A DNA stretch of 64,000 nucleotides from assembly GCA_022824205.1 (NCBI GenBank), contig JAJEAI010000130.1, forward strand, positions 19,017-83,016, written 5' to 3'. This DNA is from Candidatus Binatia bacterium. GTDB taxonomy: Bacteria; Desulfobacterota; Binatia; UBA9968; JAJDTQ01. Below, one piece after another: positions 19,841 to 28,513 of this stretch. A program made the position numbers and the translations under genes. The notes under the pieces are model-generated. The model saw only the letters and a program-made list of their open reading frames with translations. It searched no databases and had not been told where the DNA came from. Positions within the stretch are counted from its first letter, which is position 1. Each line of letters opens with the position of its first letter.

Positions 19841-21610
19841 TCAGCGCGGCTCGGATACCACGTCCACCACGGCCGGGAGCCGTTGCTCTTTCACCACCTT
19901 GCAGGCCCGCTCCAGCGCGGGACCCAGCTCCGCGGGCGTGCGGATGGGGCCTTCGCCCCACACCCCGAAGCACTCGGCCATCTTGGTGTAGTCCACGAGC
20001 GGATCGCTCACGTGGGTGCCGATGCCGGCGTTCTCCACCGGGCGGTTGCGGAACTCCGCCAGCTTGATGCCGTGCTCTTCCGAGTTGTAGAAGGACTGGT
20101 TGTTGTGGATGACGATGAGCAGCGGGATCTTGTGGTGCGCCGCCGTCCACAACGCGCTCGACGTCATCAAAAGGTCGCCGTCGGACTGGATGTCCACGCA
20201 GAACTTCTCCGTCTTCATGTGGCCCAGGGCCACGCCGATGGCCGCGCTCATGCCGTAGCCCACGCCGGCGCCGCCGCTCCGTCCCAGGTACTGGCCCGGC
20301 TTGGTCCAGTCCCACAGCTTCCGCGCCCACCCGTTGGCGCTGCCGTTGGCCAGCACCCAGTCTTCGTTCTTGATCGCCTCGCCGAGTTCATAACCAAGGC
20401 AGGCGGTGGTGATGTCGTTGCGCGTCAGGGTCTGGCGCGCCTCCTCCTGCCAGCGCGCGCGGGCCGCGTCGTGCACCGCCTTCACTTCCTTGGCCCGGGC
20501 CTCGATGGCCGACTTGTTCGAGCCCATCAGCTCGCGGCACAGACGCGTCAGCTCGGGCAGGGCCACGGCGGTGTCGGCGCTGATGGGCACGTCCACCGCT
20601 TGCAGCGGCTGGACGTCGGTGGCCCAACTGTGCACCAGCATGTCGTTCAGGTTGATGTGGATGATCTGCGTGCCGGGCTGGATCACGTAGCCCATCTCGC
20701 GGGTGGTGCGGTCCACCGTGGTGAGCGAGCCGTAGAGGTCCTGCACGTCCAGGCCCAACACCACGTCGGCCTTCTTCAGGAACTCGCCGGAGACGTTGGT
20801 CACGTCCAGCGGATGCGTGTTGGCGATGTTGTGCCGGTTGCCCTTGTCGATGACCGGGATCGCCAGAAGCTCCACCAGCTCGGCCAGGGCCGCCACCGCC
20901 TCGGGCTTGCGTCCCATGAAGTCGGCGACGATGAGCGGCGCCTTGGCGCCCACCAGTAGCTCCGCCGCCCGGCGCATGGCCTCCGGGTTCCCCTGCACCG
21001 GCGCCTGGGGCGCGAACCGGCTCACGTCCGGGATCTCGATCTGCTTGGACATGGCCATTTCCTGCAGGCCGGCGTCGTAGTTGATGTAGACCGGTGCCGT
21101 GGGCTCGGTGACCGCCAGACGGTAGCCGCGGATGAAGGACTCGGGAATGCTCTCCAGGGTGGCCGGCTGGTCGTCCCACTTGGTGTAGTCGCGCACCTGG
21201 TTGCCCTGGGTCAGGGCGGTGTGGATCCAGTCGATCCACGGGCGCCGGATGGTGGTGTCCACCGGTCCGGTACCGCCCAGGCAGATCACCGGCACCCGGT
21301 CGCACCAGGCGTTGAAGATACCCATGCTGCCGTGCTGGAGTCCCACCACGTCATGCAGGATGGCCACCATGGGCTTGCCCGTGGCCTTGGCGTAGCCGTG
21401 GGAGATGGCCACCGAGATCTCCTCGTGACAGCAGAAGATCACCTCCGGGTGGTGGTTGCCGCCATAGTTGACGATGGAATCGTGGATGCCGCGGAAGCTC
21501 GCCCCGGGGTTGAAGGCCGTGTACTCGATGTCGAAGGCCTTGAGCATGTCGACGACCACGTCGGACCCGTACTCGGCCTGTTTCTTCTCCGTCCTGCTGG
21601 CCTTTGCCAT
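19841..21610 (-). CDS. Thiamine diphosphate-dependent enzyme (acetolactate synthase-like)
   Basis: The 589-residue protein has the three domains of acetolactate synthase / benzoylformate decarboxylase-type enzymes: an N-terminal PYR domain with the catalytic glutamate in CHEEISVAISHGYAKATGK (around residues 61-79), a central domain (about 210-340) and a C-terminal PP domain whose thiamine-diphosphate motif runs from SDGDLLM to VIHNNQSF. It probably cleaves or joins 2-oxoacids, but regulatory subunit and biosynthesis genes are absent, so a catabolic role is more likely. GGGGAG precedes ATG 21610. It is in the same direction as the downstream SirB1-type gene and the upstream dehydrogenase-like gene. 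Confidence 0.85.
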   Translation of the reverse strand: MAKASRTEKKQAEYGSDVVVDMLKAFDIEYTAFNPGASFRGIHDSIVNYGGNHHPEVIFCCHEEISVAISHGYAKATGKPMVAILHDVVGLQHGSMGIFNAWCDRVPVICLGGTGPVDTTIRRPWIDWIHTALTQGNQVRDYTKWDDQPATLESIPESFIRGYRLAVTEPTAPVYINYDAGLQEMAMSKQIEIPDVSRFAPQAPVQGNPEAMRRAAELLVGAKAPLIVADFMGRKPEAVAALAELVELLAIPVIDKGNRHNIANTHPLDVTNVSGEFLKKADVVLGLDVQDLYGSLTTVDRTTREMGYVIQPGTQIIHINLNDMLVHSWATDVQPLQAVDVPISADTAVALPELTRLCRELMGSNKSAIEARAKEVKAVHDAARARWQEEARQTLTRNDITTACLGYELGEAIKNEDWVLANGSANGWARKLWDWTKPGQYLGRSGGAGVGYGMSAAIGVALGHMKTEKFCVDIQSDGDLLMTSSALWTAAHHKIPLLIVIHNNQSFYNSEEHGIKLAEFRNRPVENAGIGTHVSDPLVDYTKMAECFGVWGEGPIRTPAELGPALERACKVVKEQRLPAVVDVVSEPR

Positions 21611-21794
21611 GTCGGTGTTCTCCCCTCGGCGCCGCTGCGCCGTGTTGTGATGCCGGTTGCTCTTGCGGTCGGCGGCTGTCCCCGCCACCCCGCCTCCACC
21701 GGTTTCTCCCGCCGGCGGTCCCTTGGGCGTCGCGCGGGAGAAATGCGTCCTTCGACTTCGCGACGCTTCGCTCGGGACAAACGGGAAACGGCCG

Positions 21795-22751
21795 TCACGC
21801 CTCCGTGTCCGCGCCTTCTTCCGTGTCCGTTCCTTCCTTCGCGTCCGCGCCCTTCCCCATCTCTTCGGAGGCCGCCAGGAGGCCGTGCTCGGCGAATCCT
21901 TCCACGGTCTCCATCAGCGAGCCCACTTCGTCGCGGTGCGTGGGCCGGTGCGCTTCCTCCGCGGCCGCGACGGCCTTCAGCAGCCGCTCGATGGCCGGGG
22001 TCACCACCGGCTCCAGGCCCGCGTGCCGGAAGGTGTCCGCCAACTCCGCCATCTCCTCGCTGCGCCGCGCCGCGTGAAGGCGCAACGACGTTACGGGACC
22101 GCTGGCCTTGCCGGGCAAGCCGGGAAAGCTCTCCTCGTAGCGCTCGAGAATCGGCTCGAGCAGGCCCAGCTTGTGCGCTCCGGTCAGGAGCTCGGTGAAG
22201 AGGCCCGCGAGGCCCTTGGTGAAGCCGGCGTAGACGACCTTGAAGGCCGACGCCTGGGTCGCGCCGTCGCCGAGCACACGGATCGGCAGCCCCAACTCCC
22301 GCAACGGCACCAGCCGCTCCGCCTCCGGCCCGGAGACGTAGACCGCGGCCTTTTCCAGCCGCCGCGCGCTGCCGATGATGCAGCCGTCCACGTACACGGC
22401 GCCACCGCGTTCCAGCTCGGTGCGCGCGGCCTCGGCGGTCATGGGCGAGATGGCGTTGGCTTCGAGGAACGGCAGTCCTCGGCGCTTCACCGCGGCGGCC
22501 GCGTCCGCCACCGACCGCGCCACCTCCAGCGCCGCCGACGGCACCACGATGGAGACGACCAGGTCGGCCTCCTCCACGAGCCGCTCCACGCTCTCCACCT
22601 GCCGCACCGGGGCCTCGTCGCAACGTTGCCGGGTGGCCTCGCTCCTTCCCGCCGCGCAGGTCAGCGGCTCGGCCCCGCGCGCCGCCAAAAGGCGCGCCCA
22701 GTGGTACCCCATCTCGCCGATGTTGAGGATGCCGATGCGTTGGAATTCCAC
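21795..22751 (-). CDS. NAD(P)-dependent hydroxyacid dehydrogenase-like protein
   Basis: The 318-residue protein is a beta-hydroxyacid dehydrogenase relative: an N-terminal Rossmann domain (RIGILNIGEMGYHWARLLAA, residues about 4-23, with SIVVPSAA as the next strand) and a helical C-terminal domain of the DUF1932 type (about 175-290). The lysine in VVYAGFTKGL lies at the usual catalytic position. The tail repeats acidic units (KEGTDTEEGADTEA). GTG 22751 has GGGAGAG close upstream and starts the domain directly. With the neighbouring thiamine-diphosphate enzyme it may form a two-step oxoacid/hydroxyacid route. Substrate unknown. Confidence 0.78.
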   Translation of the reverse strand: MEFQRIGILNIGEMGYHWARLLAARGAEPLTCAAGRSEATRQRCDEAPVRQVESVERLVEEADLVVSIVVPSAALEVARSVADAAAAVKRRGLPFLEANAISPMTAEAARTELERGGAVYVDGCIIGSARRLEKAAVYVSGPEAERLVPLRELGLPIRVLGDGATQASAFKVVYAGFTKGLAGLFTELLTGAHKLGLLEPILERYEESFPGLPGKASGPVTSLRLHAARRSEEMAELADTFRHAGLEPVVTPAIERLLKAVAAAEEAHRPTHRDEVGSLMETVEGFAEHGLLAASEEMGKGADAKEGTDTEEGADTEA

Positions 22752-22868
22752 GGCAGACTCTCCCTCGCGAACCCCGCACGGCGTGGACGCTTCCAGTGCG
22801 TAACCCGCGCGCAACGTAGCCATAGCCCCTTTGCCCGGCCCTCGTCAACCAGAGGGGCCAAGAACGAA

Positions 22869-22897
22869 TTGACACCCCCGCGCCGTCCGGCTACTAA
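22869..22897 (+). promoter_or_regulatory. Strong candidate sigma-70 promoter
   Basis: TTGACA at 22869-22874, a 17-base spacer and TACTAA at 22892-22897 form a near-consensus promoter. It fires rightward into the LLM oxidoreductase, the two MFS genes and possibly beyond. It is one of the best promoter matches in the window. Confidence 0.55.
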
Positions 22898-23092
22898 GGA
22901 AACTCCGATCGATCGCCAGCGTGATGGCGTCCTCGGGGAAGCGAAGTCGAGGGGCGCCGTTGTCATGGAGCCCTCACCGAGCCCGTTTCCCGAAACACGC
23001 GCTGACCCACTTCACCGAAACGGAGCCGCACCACGAAGACCGGTGTTTTTCTTCCCATCTCGGGACGCGCCGCCACTCCCGAGACCCTGCGT

Positions 23093-23959
23093 ATGGCGGC
23101 CCAGAGCGCGGAAGCGTGGGGTTTCGACTCCATCTGGGCGGCGGACCGCATCATCATTCCCTGGCGCATCGACACGCACTATCCCTACGCCCGGGGCGGG
23201 ACGTTCATCGTGCCGCCGGACCGGCCGTTTCTCGACTCCCTCACCTGCCTGACGTTCCTGGCGGCGTGCACCAGCCGCGTGGAGCTGGGCATCAGCGTGC
23301 TGGTGCTGCCCTACCGCCAACCGCTGGTGTGGTCCAAGATCGCCGTCACCCTGGACCACCTGTCCAACGGCCGCTTCATCCTGGGCGTGGGGGTGGGCTG
23401 GATGGAGGAGGAATTCCGCGCGCTCCAGGCGCCGTTCCGGGACCGCGGGCGCCGCACCGACGAGCAGCTCGAGATACTCAAGGAGCTCTGGAGCGCCGAA
23501 CACGCCAGCTTCTCGGGCCGCTTCTACGAGTTCGAGGACGTCGCCTTCCTGCCCAAGCCGTGCCGTCCCGGAGGGATTCCCATCTGGGTCGGCGGCGAGG
23601 GGGAGCACGCGCAGCGGCGCGCCGGCCGCCACGGCGACGCGTGGTTCCCCTACTTCGTGCGCATCCGCCCGGACGAGCTGGCCGCGCGCTTCGACAACGC
23701 CCGGCGGCACGCGGAGGCGGCGGGCCGCGCGCCGGAGAACCTGCGACTCAACTGCTGCCTCCCCGTCGAGGTCACGCGCGAAGCCGTGGCGCAGGAACCG
23801 GACCGTCTCGCGGGCACCCCGGCCCAGCTCGTGGAAGCCATCGCGCGCTACCGCGACGCCGGCGTGGAGCACCTGGCGCTCCAGTTCATGGTGCCGCGCT
23901 GGCCCGATCGGCTGGAGCAGATGCAGCACTTCGCCGAGGAAGCCCTGCCGCGCCTGTGA
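23093..23959 (+). CDS. LLM-class F420/flavin-dependent oxidoreductase
   Basis: The protein belongs to the luciferase-like monooxygenase superfamily (TIM barrel, FMN or F420). Family segments include AEAWGFDSIWAADRI, LGISVLVLPYR, DHLSNGRFILGVGVGW and GIPIWVGGEG. From ATG 23093 it has 288 residues but lacks the first barrel strand. The frame is open upstream to 23006 and encodes KTGVFLPISGRAATPETLR, exactly the missing N-terminus, yet it has no ATG, GTG or TTG. The best candidate start is ACG 23033, seven bases after GGAG, giving 308 residues. So the true gene is probably 23033-23959. It is followed after eight bases by an MFS gene, which suggests uptake and oxidation of the same compound. Confidence 0.83.
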   Translation: MAAQSAEAWGFDSIWAADRIIIPWRIDTHYPYARGGTFIVPPDRPFLDSLTCLTFLAACTSRVELGISVLVLPYRQPLVWSKIAVTLDHLSNGRFILGVGVGWMEEEFRALQAPFRDRGRRTDEQLEILKELWSAEHASFSGRFYEFEDVAFLPKPCRPGGIPIWVGGEGEHAQRRAGRHGDAWFPYFVRIRPDELAARFDNARRHAEAAGRAPENLRLNCCLPVEVTREAVAQEPDRLAGTPAQLVEAIARYRDAGVEHLALQFMVPRWPDRLEQMQHFAEEALPRL

Positions 23960-23967
23960 GCCCGACC

Positions 23968-25245
23968 ATGGCTCGCCGCCCCTTCTTCTACGGCTACGTC
24001 ATCGTCGCCATCTGCTTCTTCAACATGGTGCTGATGCGCGGCATCCTCGCGTCGTTCAGCGTCTTCAACATCGCGTTTCTCGACACCTTCCAGTGGTCCC
24101 GCGCCGCCACCGCGAGCATCGCTTCGGTCAACGGCTTGGTCTACAGCTTCTCCTCGCCGCTGGTGGGCTGGGCCTACGACCGCGTCGGGCCGCGAATCCT
24201 CATGCCCTTGGGTTGCGCTTCCATCGGGATCGGGGTCGTGCTCTCGGGGATGAGCACGTCGTGGTGGCAGTTGTGCGTCTTCTACGGGGTGTTCGTGGGA
24301 CTCGGTGTCGGCTGCATCGGTTTCGTGAGCAACACGGCGCTGCTCTCCCAGTGGTTCCGCCGGCGCCGGGCCACGGCCATGGGCTTCGCCACCATGGGCC
24401 TGGGCGTGGGCATCCTGCTCGTGCCCGGAGTGCAGGTGCTCATCGAGCGCTTCGGGTGGCGCGCCGCCATGGTCCTGCTGGGCGCCACCGTGCTCGCCAC
24501 GCTGGTGCCGCTGAACGCCATGTTCCAGAGGGGCCGGCCGGAGGACATCGGGCAGCTTCCGGACGGCGAGCGGGTCCGGGCCGCGAACGAAGCGCCGGCC
24601 GCCGCGGAAACCCGCCGGGAGAGGTCCGTTCCAAGGCGTGAATGGACCCTCCGGGAGGCCTTCGCTTCCTTCCCTTTCTGGGCCATCGCGGTGGGGCACC
24701 TGGCCTTGGGCATCGGTCTGTCGCTCATGTACACCCACGCGGTGGCCCACCTGGTGCACGTGGGGTTGGACGACCTGGCGGCGGCGTCCGCGTTCAGCAT
24801 GGTCGGGTTGGCGCGCATTCCCGGCACGGCCGTCTGGGGGCTGGCCTCGGATCGCCTGGGGCGTGACCGGGCCTACGGTGTCGCCACCCTCGTGACCCTG
24901 GCCGGCCTCGGCGTGCTCATGGCTCTCGGCGCCGAGGCCCCGGCGTGGTGGTTCGTGGCCTTCGCCGTCCTCTACGGGGTGGGCCACAGCGGGGGCAACC
25001 CCACCTTCGGCTCCACCATCACGGACATCTTCGGCGGCAAGGACGTCGGCAAGATTCTCGGGTGGCTGGAAATCACCTTCGGCATCGGAGTGGCGTTCGG
25101 ACCCTGGTTCGGAGGATACGTCTACGACGTGGCCGGTTCCTACCGGACGGCCTGGATCGTGGGGATGGCGGCCTTCGCCATGACCTATGTGAGCATCCGG
25201 GCCAGCATGGTGTGGCAGCGGCGGAGTCGATCCGACACGCACTGA
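23968..25245 (+). CDS. MFS transporter (first of tandem pair)
   Basis: The 425-residue protein is a 12-helix major facilitator superfamily carrier, resembling monocarboxylate/oxalate-formate type members. It starts RRPFFYGYVIVAICF and carries the loop motif QWFRRRRATAMGFA between helices 4 and 5 and DRLGRDRAYG after helix 8; a long charged loop separates the two halves near residues 190-220. It starts eight bases after the LLM oxidoreductase stop. The next gene is a clear paralogue. A role in importing an organic acid used by the neighbouring enzymes is inference. Confidence 0.88.
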   Translation: MARRPFFYGYVIVAICFFNMVLMRGILASFSVFNIAFLDTFQWSRAATASIASVNGLVYSFSSPLVGWAYDRVGPRILMPLGCASIGIGVVLSGMSTSWWQLCVFYGVFVGLGVGCIGFVSNTALLSQWFRRRRATAMGFATMGLGVGILLVPGVQVLIERFGWRAAMVLLGATVLATLVPLNAMFQRGRPEDIGQLPDGERVRAANEAPAAAETRRERSVPRREWTLREAFASFPFWAIAVGHLALGIGLSLMYTHAVAHLVHVGLDDLAAASAFSMVGLARIPGTAVWGLASDRLGRDRAYGVATLVTLAGLGVLMALGAEAPAWWFVAFAVLYGVGHSGGNPTFGSTITDIFGGKDVGKILGWLEITFGIGVAFGPWFGGYVYDVAGSYRTAWIVGMAAFAMTYVSIRASMVWQRRSRSDTH

Positions 25246-25284
25246 AGCGGGCCGCCGGAGAGACGCCGCCGATTGATCGGATCC

Positions 25285-26556
25285 ATGCGCCGCCCCTTCT
25301 TCTACGGCTACGTCATCGTCGCCCTGTGCTTCCTGAACGTGATGCTCGTGGGCACGTGCATGGCCGCGTTCAGCGTGTTCAACGTCGCCCTGCTGGAGGC
25401 GTTCCGCTGGCCCCGCGCCACCACCGCCACCATCGCCTCCGTGAACGGCCTCACCTACAGCGCCCTGGCGCCGGTGGCGGGATGGATCTACGACCGCCTC
25501 GGGCCGCGCATCCTCATGCCCCTGGGCTGCGGGCTCGTCGGCCTCGGGCTGGTGCTGTCGAGCCGCGGCTCCTCCCTGTGGCAGTTCTACCTGGGCTACG
25601 GCCTGCTGACGGGTTTCGGCCTCGGCTGCATCGACTTCGTCGGCACCACCGCGGTGATCTCCCACTGGTTCCGCCGGCGCCGGGCCACCGCCATCGGCTT
25701 CGCCGCCATGGGACTGGGTCTCGGCATCGTCATCGTCCCCTTGGTTCAACTCCTCATCGCGGGCTACGGCTGGCGCACCGCCATGCTGCTGTTCGGCGGC
25801 GCCGTGATGGGGGCGCTGGTGCCGCTCAACGCGCTGTTCCAGCGGCGCCGGCCCGAGGACATCGGGCAACTCCCGGACGGCGACCGCGTGGCGGAACCCG
25901 AGGCGCCCGCCCTCGCCGCCGAGACCGCCCCCAAACGTGTGCCGCACCGCGAATGGGCGCTCCGGGACGTGCTGGCATCGTTCCCTTTCTGGGCCATCCT
26001 CGTGGGACACCTGGGCGTCGGCACCGGCACTTCGCTGATGTACACCCATGCCGTCGCCCATCTGGTGCACACGGGCATGACCAAGCTCGGCGCGGCCTCG
26101 GTCCTGAGCCTGGTGGGCATGGCACGGATACCCGGTACGGCCATCTGGGGATTCGTCTCGGACCGCCTCGGGCGCAAACGCGCCTTCGGCATCTCCACAC
26201 TCATGATGCTGAGCGGCATCGGCGTGTTCATGCTGCTGGGGCCGGCGGCGCCCCGCTGGTGGTTCGCCGCCTTCGTGTTCCTCTACGGCCTGGGCCACAG
26301 CGCCAGCCACCCCATTTACTCCTCCACCATCGCCGACATCTTCTGGGGCCGGAACATCGCCACCATCGTCGGCATGCTGGAGATCACCTTCGGCCTGGGC
26401 TTCGCCACCGGGACGTGGTTCGGCGGCTTCGCCTACGACGCCACGGGCTCGTACCGCTACGCGTGGCTCCTGGCGCTCTTGTGCGCCGCCCTGATCTACG
26501 TGTGCATCAGCGGCAGCCTGATCTGGCAAAGGCGGTTCCGGCCGGAGCCCGGGTGA
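25285..26556 (+). CDS. MFS transporter (second of tandem pair)
   Basis: The 423-residue carrier is a paralogue of the gene before it: both begin RRPFFYGYVIVA, share HWFRRRRATA/QWFRRRRATA, RPEDIGQLPDG in the central loop, SLMYTHAVAHLVH in helix 7 and MLEITFG/WLEITFG near the end. ATG 25285 is preferred over TTG 25273. The gap of 39 bases and the same direction indicate one transcript after a tandem duplication. Divergence is large enough for different substrates. Confidence 0.88.
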   Translation: MRRPFFYGYVIVALCFLNVMLVGTCMAAFSVFNVALLEAFRWPRATTATIASVNGLTYSALAPVAGWIYDRLGPRILMPLGCGLVGLGLVLSSRGSSLWQFYLGYGLLTGFGLGCIDFVGTTAVISHWFRRRRATAIGFAAMGLGLGIVIVPLVQLLIAGYGWRTAMLLFGGAVMGALVPLNALFQRRRPEDIGQLPDGDRVAEPEAPALAAETAPKRVPHREWALRDVLASFPFWAILVGHLGVGTGTSLMYTHAVAHLVHTGMTKLGAASVLSLVGMARIPGTAIWGFVSDRLGRKRAFGISTLMMLSGIGVFMLLGPAAPRWWFAAFVFLYGLGHSASHPIYSSTIADIFWGRNIATIVGMLEITFGLGFATGTWFGGFAYDATGSYRYAWLLALLCAALIYVCISGSLIWQRRFRPEPG

Positions 26557-26581
26557 AGCTCGGAAAAGCCGAAGCGAAAGG

Positions 26582-26610
26582 TTGACACGGCAGGTACCTT
26601 TGGCTAATTT
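26582..26610 (+). promoter_or_regulatory. Candidate promoter for the UbiD-type gene
   Basis: TTGACA (26582-26587) and TAATTT (26605-26610) are 17 bases apart, in a comparatively AT-rich stretch. The -10 is imperfect. It would give a leader of about 185 bases before ATG 26803. Confidence 0.42.
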
Positions 26611-26802
26611 GAGGGGACTCCGCTCGCGAACGCAACGCCCCGTCCGACGAATTCCTTTGTTCTTTGCCTTTGTCCCTTGCAGAGTTGAGGAAAGTTCTCG
26701 TCGCCGGCGAGTCCACATGACCCACCGGTGGCGCCATCACAAGGGCGAGCCGTAAACGAGAGCGGATTCGTTCAACCGTACATCACACAAGAGGAGTGGG
26801 AA

Positions 26803-28377
26803 ATGGCGAAACCAGCGAAGAAAGCGGGAGCCGCGGCCGAGCAGATCCATGATCTGAGGAACGCGCTCGAGTGGCTCAAGGCCGAGGGCGACCTCATCGA
26901 GACGGACAAGGAGGTCGACCCCGACCTCGAGATCACCGCGATCCAGAAGAACCTGGACGGCGGCTGCCCGATCCTTTTCAACAACGTCAAGGACAAGCCC
27001 CACCACCGGGCGGTGACGAACCTGTTCGGCGACATGGGCGTCATCAACAAGATGTTCGGCTGGGAGAGCCACACCGACCGCACGCGCAAGCTGGCGGACG
27101 CCATCAAGAACCAGATCCCGCCGGTGGAAGTCAGCTCTGCGGAAGCGCCGGTCCACGAAGAGATCATCAAGGACCCCAAGGAAGTCAACGAGTACATGCT
27201 GCCCATCCGCCACACCGAGTACGAGCCGGAACTGACCGTGGGCTCGGGCAACCGGCTCATCTCCGGCGAGCACTTCGACGGCGGCACCGACCTGGGCTAC
27301 AACCGCATGAACTTCCGCTGGGGCAACGTCGCCACTTTCCAGATCTCGCCCGGATCGCACATGTGGCAGGTGGTGTCCAAGTACTACAAGGCCGACAAGC
27401 CCGTCCCCATCACCATGTGCTTCGGGGTTCCGCCTTCATGCACGCTGCTGGCCGGGGCCGGCTTCGACTACGTGGTGCTGCCCCAAGGCTGCGACGAGTT
27501 GGGCGTGGCCGGCGCGGTGCAGGGCTCCCCGGTGCGGGTGGTCAAGGCCCAGACCGTGGACGCGCTGGCGCTGGCCGACTGCGAGGTGGTGCTGGAAGGC
27601 TACGTGGATCCGCGCGACCGGCGCTACGAGACCGCGGAATCCGAAGAGGCCGACATCCAGGGCCGCTTCCACTTCCATCCCGAGTGGGCCGGCTACATGG
27701 GCAAGGCCTACAAGGCGCCCACCTTCCACGTCACCGCGGTGACCACGCGCGCGCGCGAGGGCAAGCCCATCATCTTCCCGCTGGGCGTGCACACCCTGGA
27801 CGACCACAACATCGACACCACGGTGCGCGAGGCGTGCATGTACCTCCTGTGCGAGCGTATGCAGCCCGGCATCATCCAGGACGTCAACATCCCCTACTGC
27901 ATGACCGACTGGGGCGGCGCCATCATCCAGGTGAAGAAGCGCAACCGCATCGAGGAGGGCTGGCAGCGGAACTTCATGTCCGCCATCCTGTCCACCTCCC
28001 AGGGCTCCCGCCTGGTGGTGGCGGCCAGCGAGGACACCGACATCTACGACATGGACGACATCATGTGGTGCCTCACCACCCGGGTGAACCCCAAGACCGA
28101 CATCCTGAACCCGATCCCCGGCGGACGCGGCCAGACCTTCATGCCGGCCGAGCGCATGACCGCCGGTGACCGGCAGTGGACCGCTTCCAACACCGTGTTC
28201 GAGGGCGGCATGGGCATCGACGCCACCGTGCCCTTCGGCTACGAGAGCGACTTCCTGCGCCCCGTGTACGCGGTGGAGAAGGTGGACCTCAAGAACTTCT
28301 TCAGCGACAAGGACATCGCCAACGCCAAGTCCCGGATGCACGGCTGGGTGCACTCCCTGGCGCGCACCGGCCGGTAG
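26803..28377 (+). CDS. UbiD-family (prenylated-FMN) decarboxylase
   Basis: UbiD enzymes add or remove carboxyl groups on unsaturated or aromatic acids with prenylated FMN. The 524-residue protein spans the family: N-terminal LRNALEWLKAEGDLIETDKEVDPDLE, the central NFRWGNVATFQISPGSHMW and PITMCFGVPP, and the C-terminal part with DDIMWCLTTRVNPKTDI and TFEGGMGIDAT-like sequence. The substrate could be an aromatic or phenolic acid; ubiquinone genes are absent nearby, so a catabolic role is likelier. GAGGAG precedes ATG 26803. It ends at a clear terminator and is probably monocistronic. Confidence 0.88.
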   Translation: MAKPAKKAGAAAEQIHDLRNALEWLKAEGDLIETDKEVDPDLEITAIQKNLDGGCPILFNNVKDKPHHRAVTNLFGDMGVINKMFGWESHTDRTRKLADAIKNQIPPVEVSSAEAPVHEEIIKDPKEVNEYMLPIRHTEYEPELTVGSGNRLISGEHFDGGTDLGYNRMNFRWGNVATFQISPGSHMWQVVSKYYKADKPVPITMCFGVPPSCTLLAGAGFDYVVLPQGCDELGVAGAVQGSPVRVVKAQTVDALALADCEVVLEGYVDPRDRRYETAESEEADIQGRFHFHPEWAGYMGKAYKAPTFHVTAVTTRAREGKPIIFPLGVHTLDDHNIDTTVREACMYLLCERMQPGIIQDVNIPYCMTDWGGAIIQVKKRNRIEEGWQRNFMSAILSTSQGSRLVVAASEDTDIYDMDDIMWCLTTRVNPKTDILNPIPGGRGQTFMPAERMTAGDRQWTASNTVFEGGMGIDATVPFGYESDFLRPVYAVEKVDLKNFFSDKDIANAKSRMHGWVHSLARTGR

Positions 28378-28390
28378 CTCGCACCGACCT

Positions 28391-28424
28391 GAAAGGGGCG
28401 GCCTCGATGGCCGCCCCTTTTTTT
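28391..28424 (+). terminator. Rho-independent terminator after the UbiD-type gene
   Basis: A perfect nine-base-pair GC stem (GGGGCGGCC at 28395-28403, GGCCGCCCC at 28409-28417) with loop TCGAT is followed by seven T. It lies 17 bases past the stop codon. This is the clearest terminator in the window. Confidence 0.93.
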
Positions 28425-28446
28425 GGCCCGAGGCCGCTTGCTTTTT

Positions 28447-28499
28447 CCCCAATGCTTCGGATCGCTCTCCACAAACTTTTTTGCAACATTGGGGTTAAC
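28447..28499. repeat. Imperfect inverted repeat including a short dispersed motif
   Basis: CCCCAATGC (28447-28455) and GCAACATTGGGG (28483-28494) can pair imperfectly. The right arm belongs to a 17-base motif, GCAACATTGGGGTTAAC (28483-28499), whose near-copy TGCAACATTGGAGTTAAC is at 31219-31236. Both copies lie next to gene ends or starts. Purpose unknown. Confidence 0.4.
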
Positions 28500-28513
28500 A
28501 CGGGCTCCAAGCG

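Noticed and set aside
23848..26718. 956-codon open frame opposite the two MFS genes
   Set aside because: It is a low-complexity His/Gly/Ala-rich shadow spanning two unrelated genes and the gap between them.
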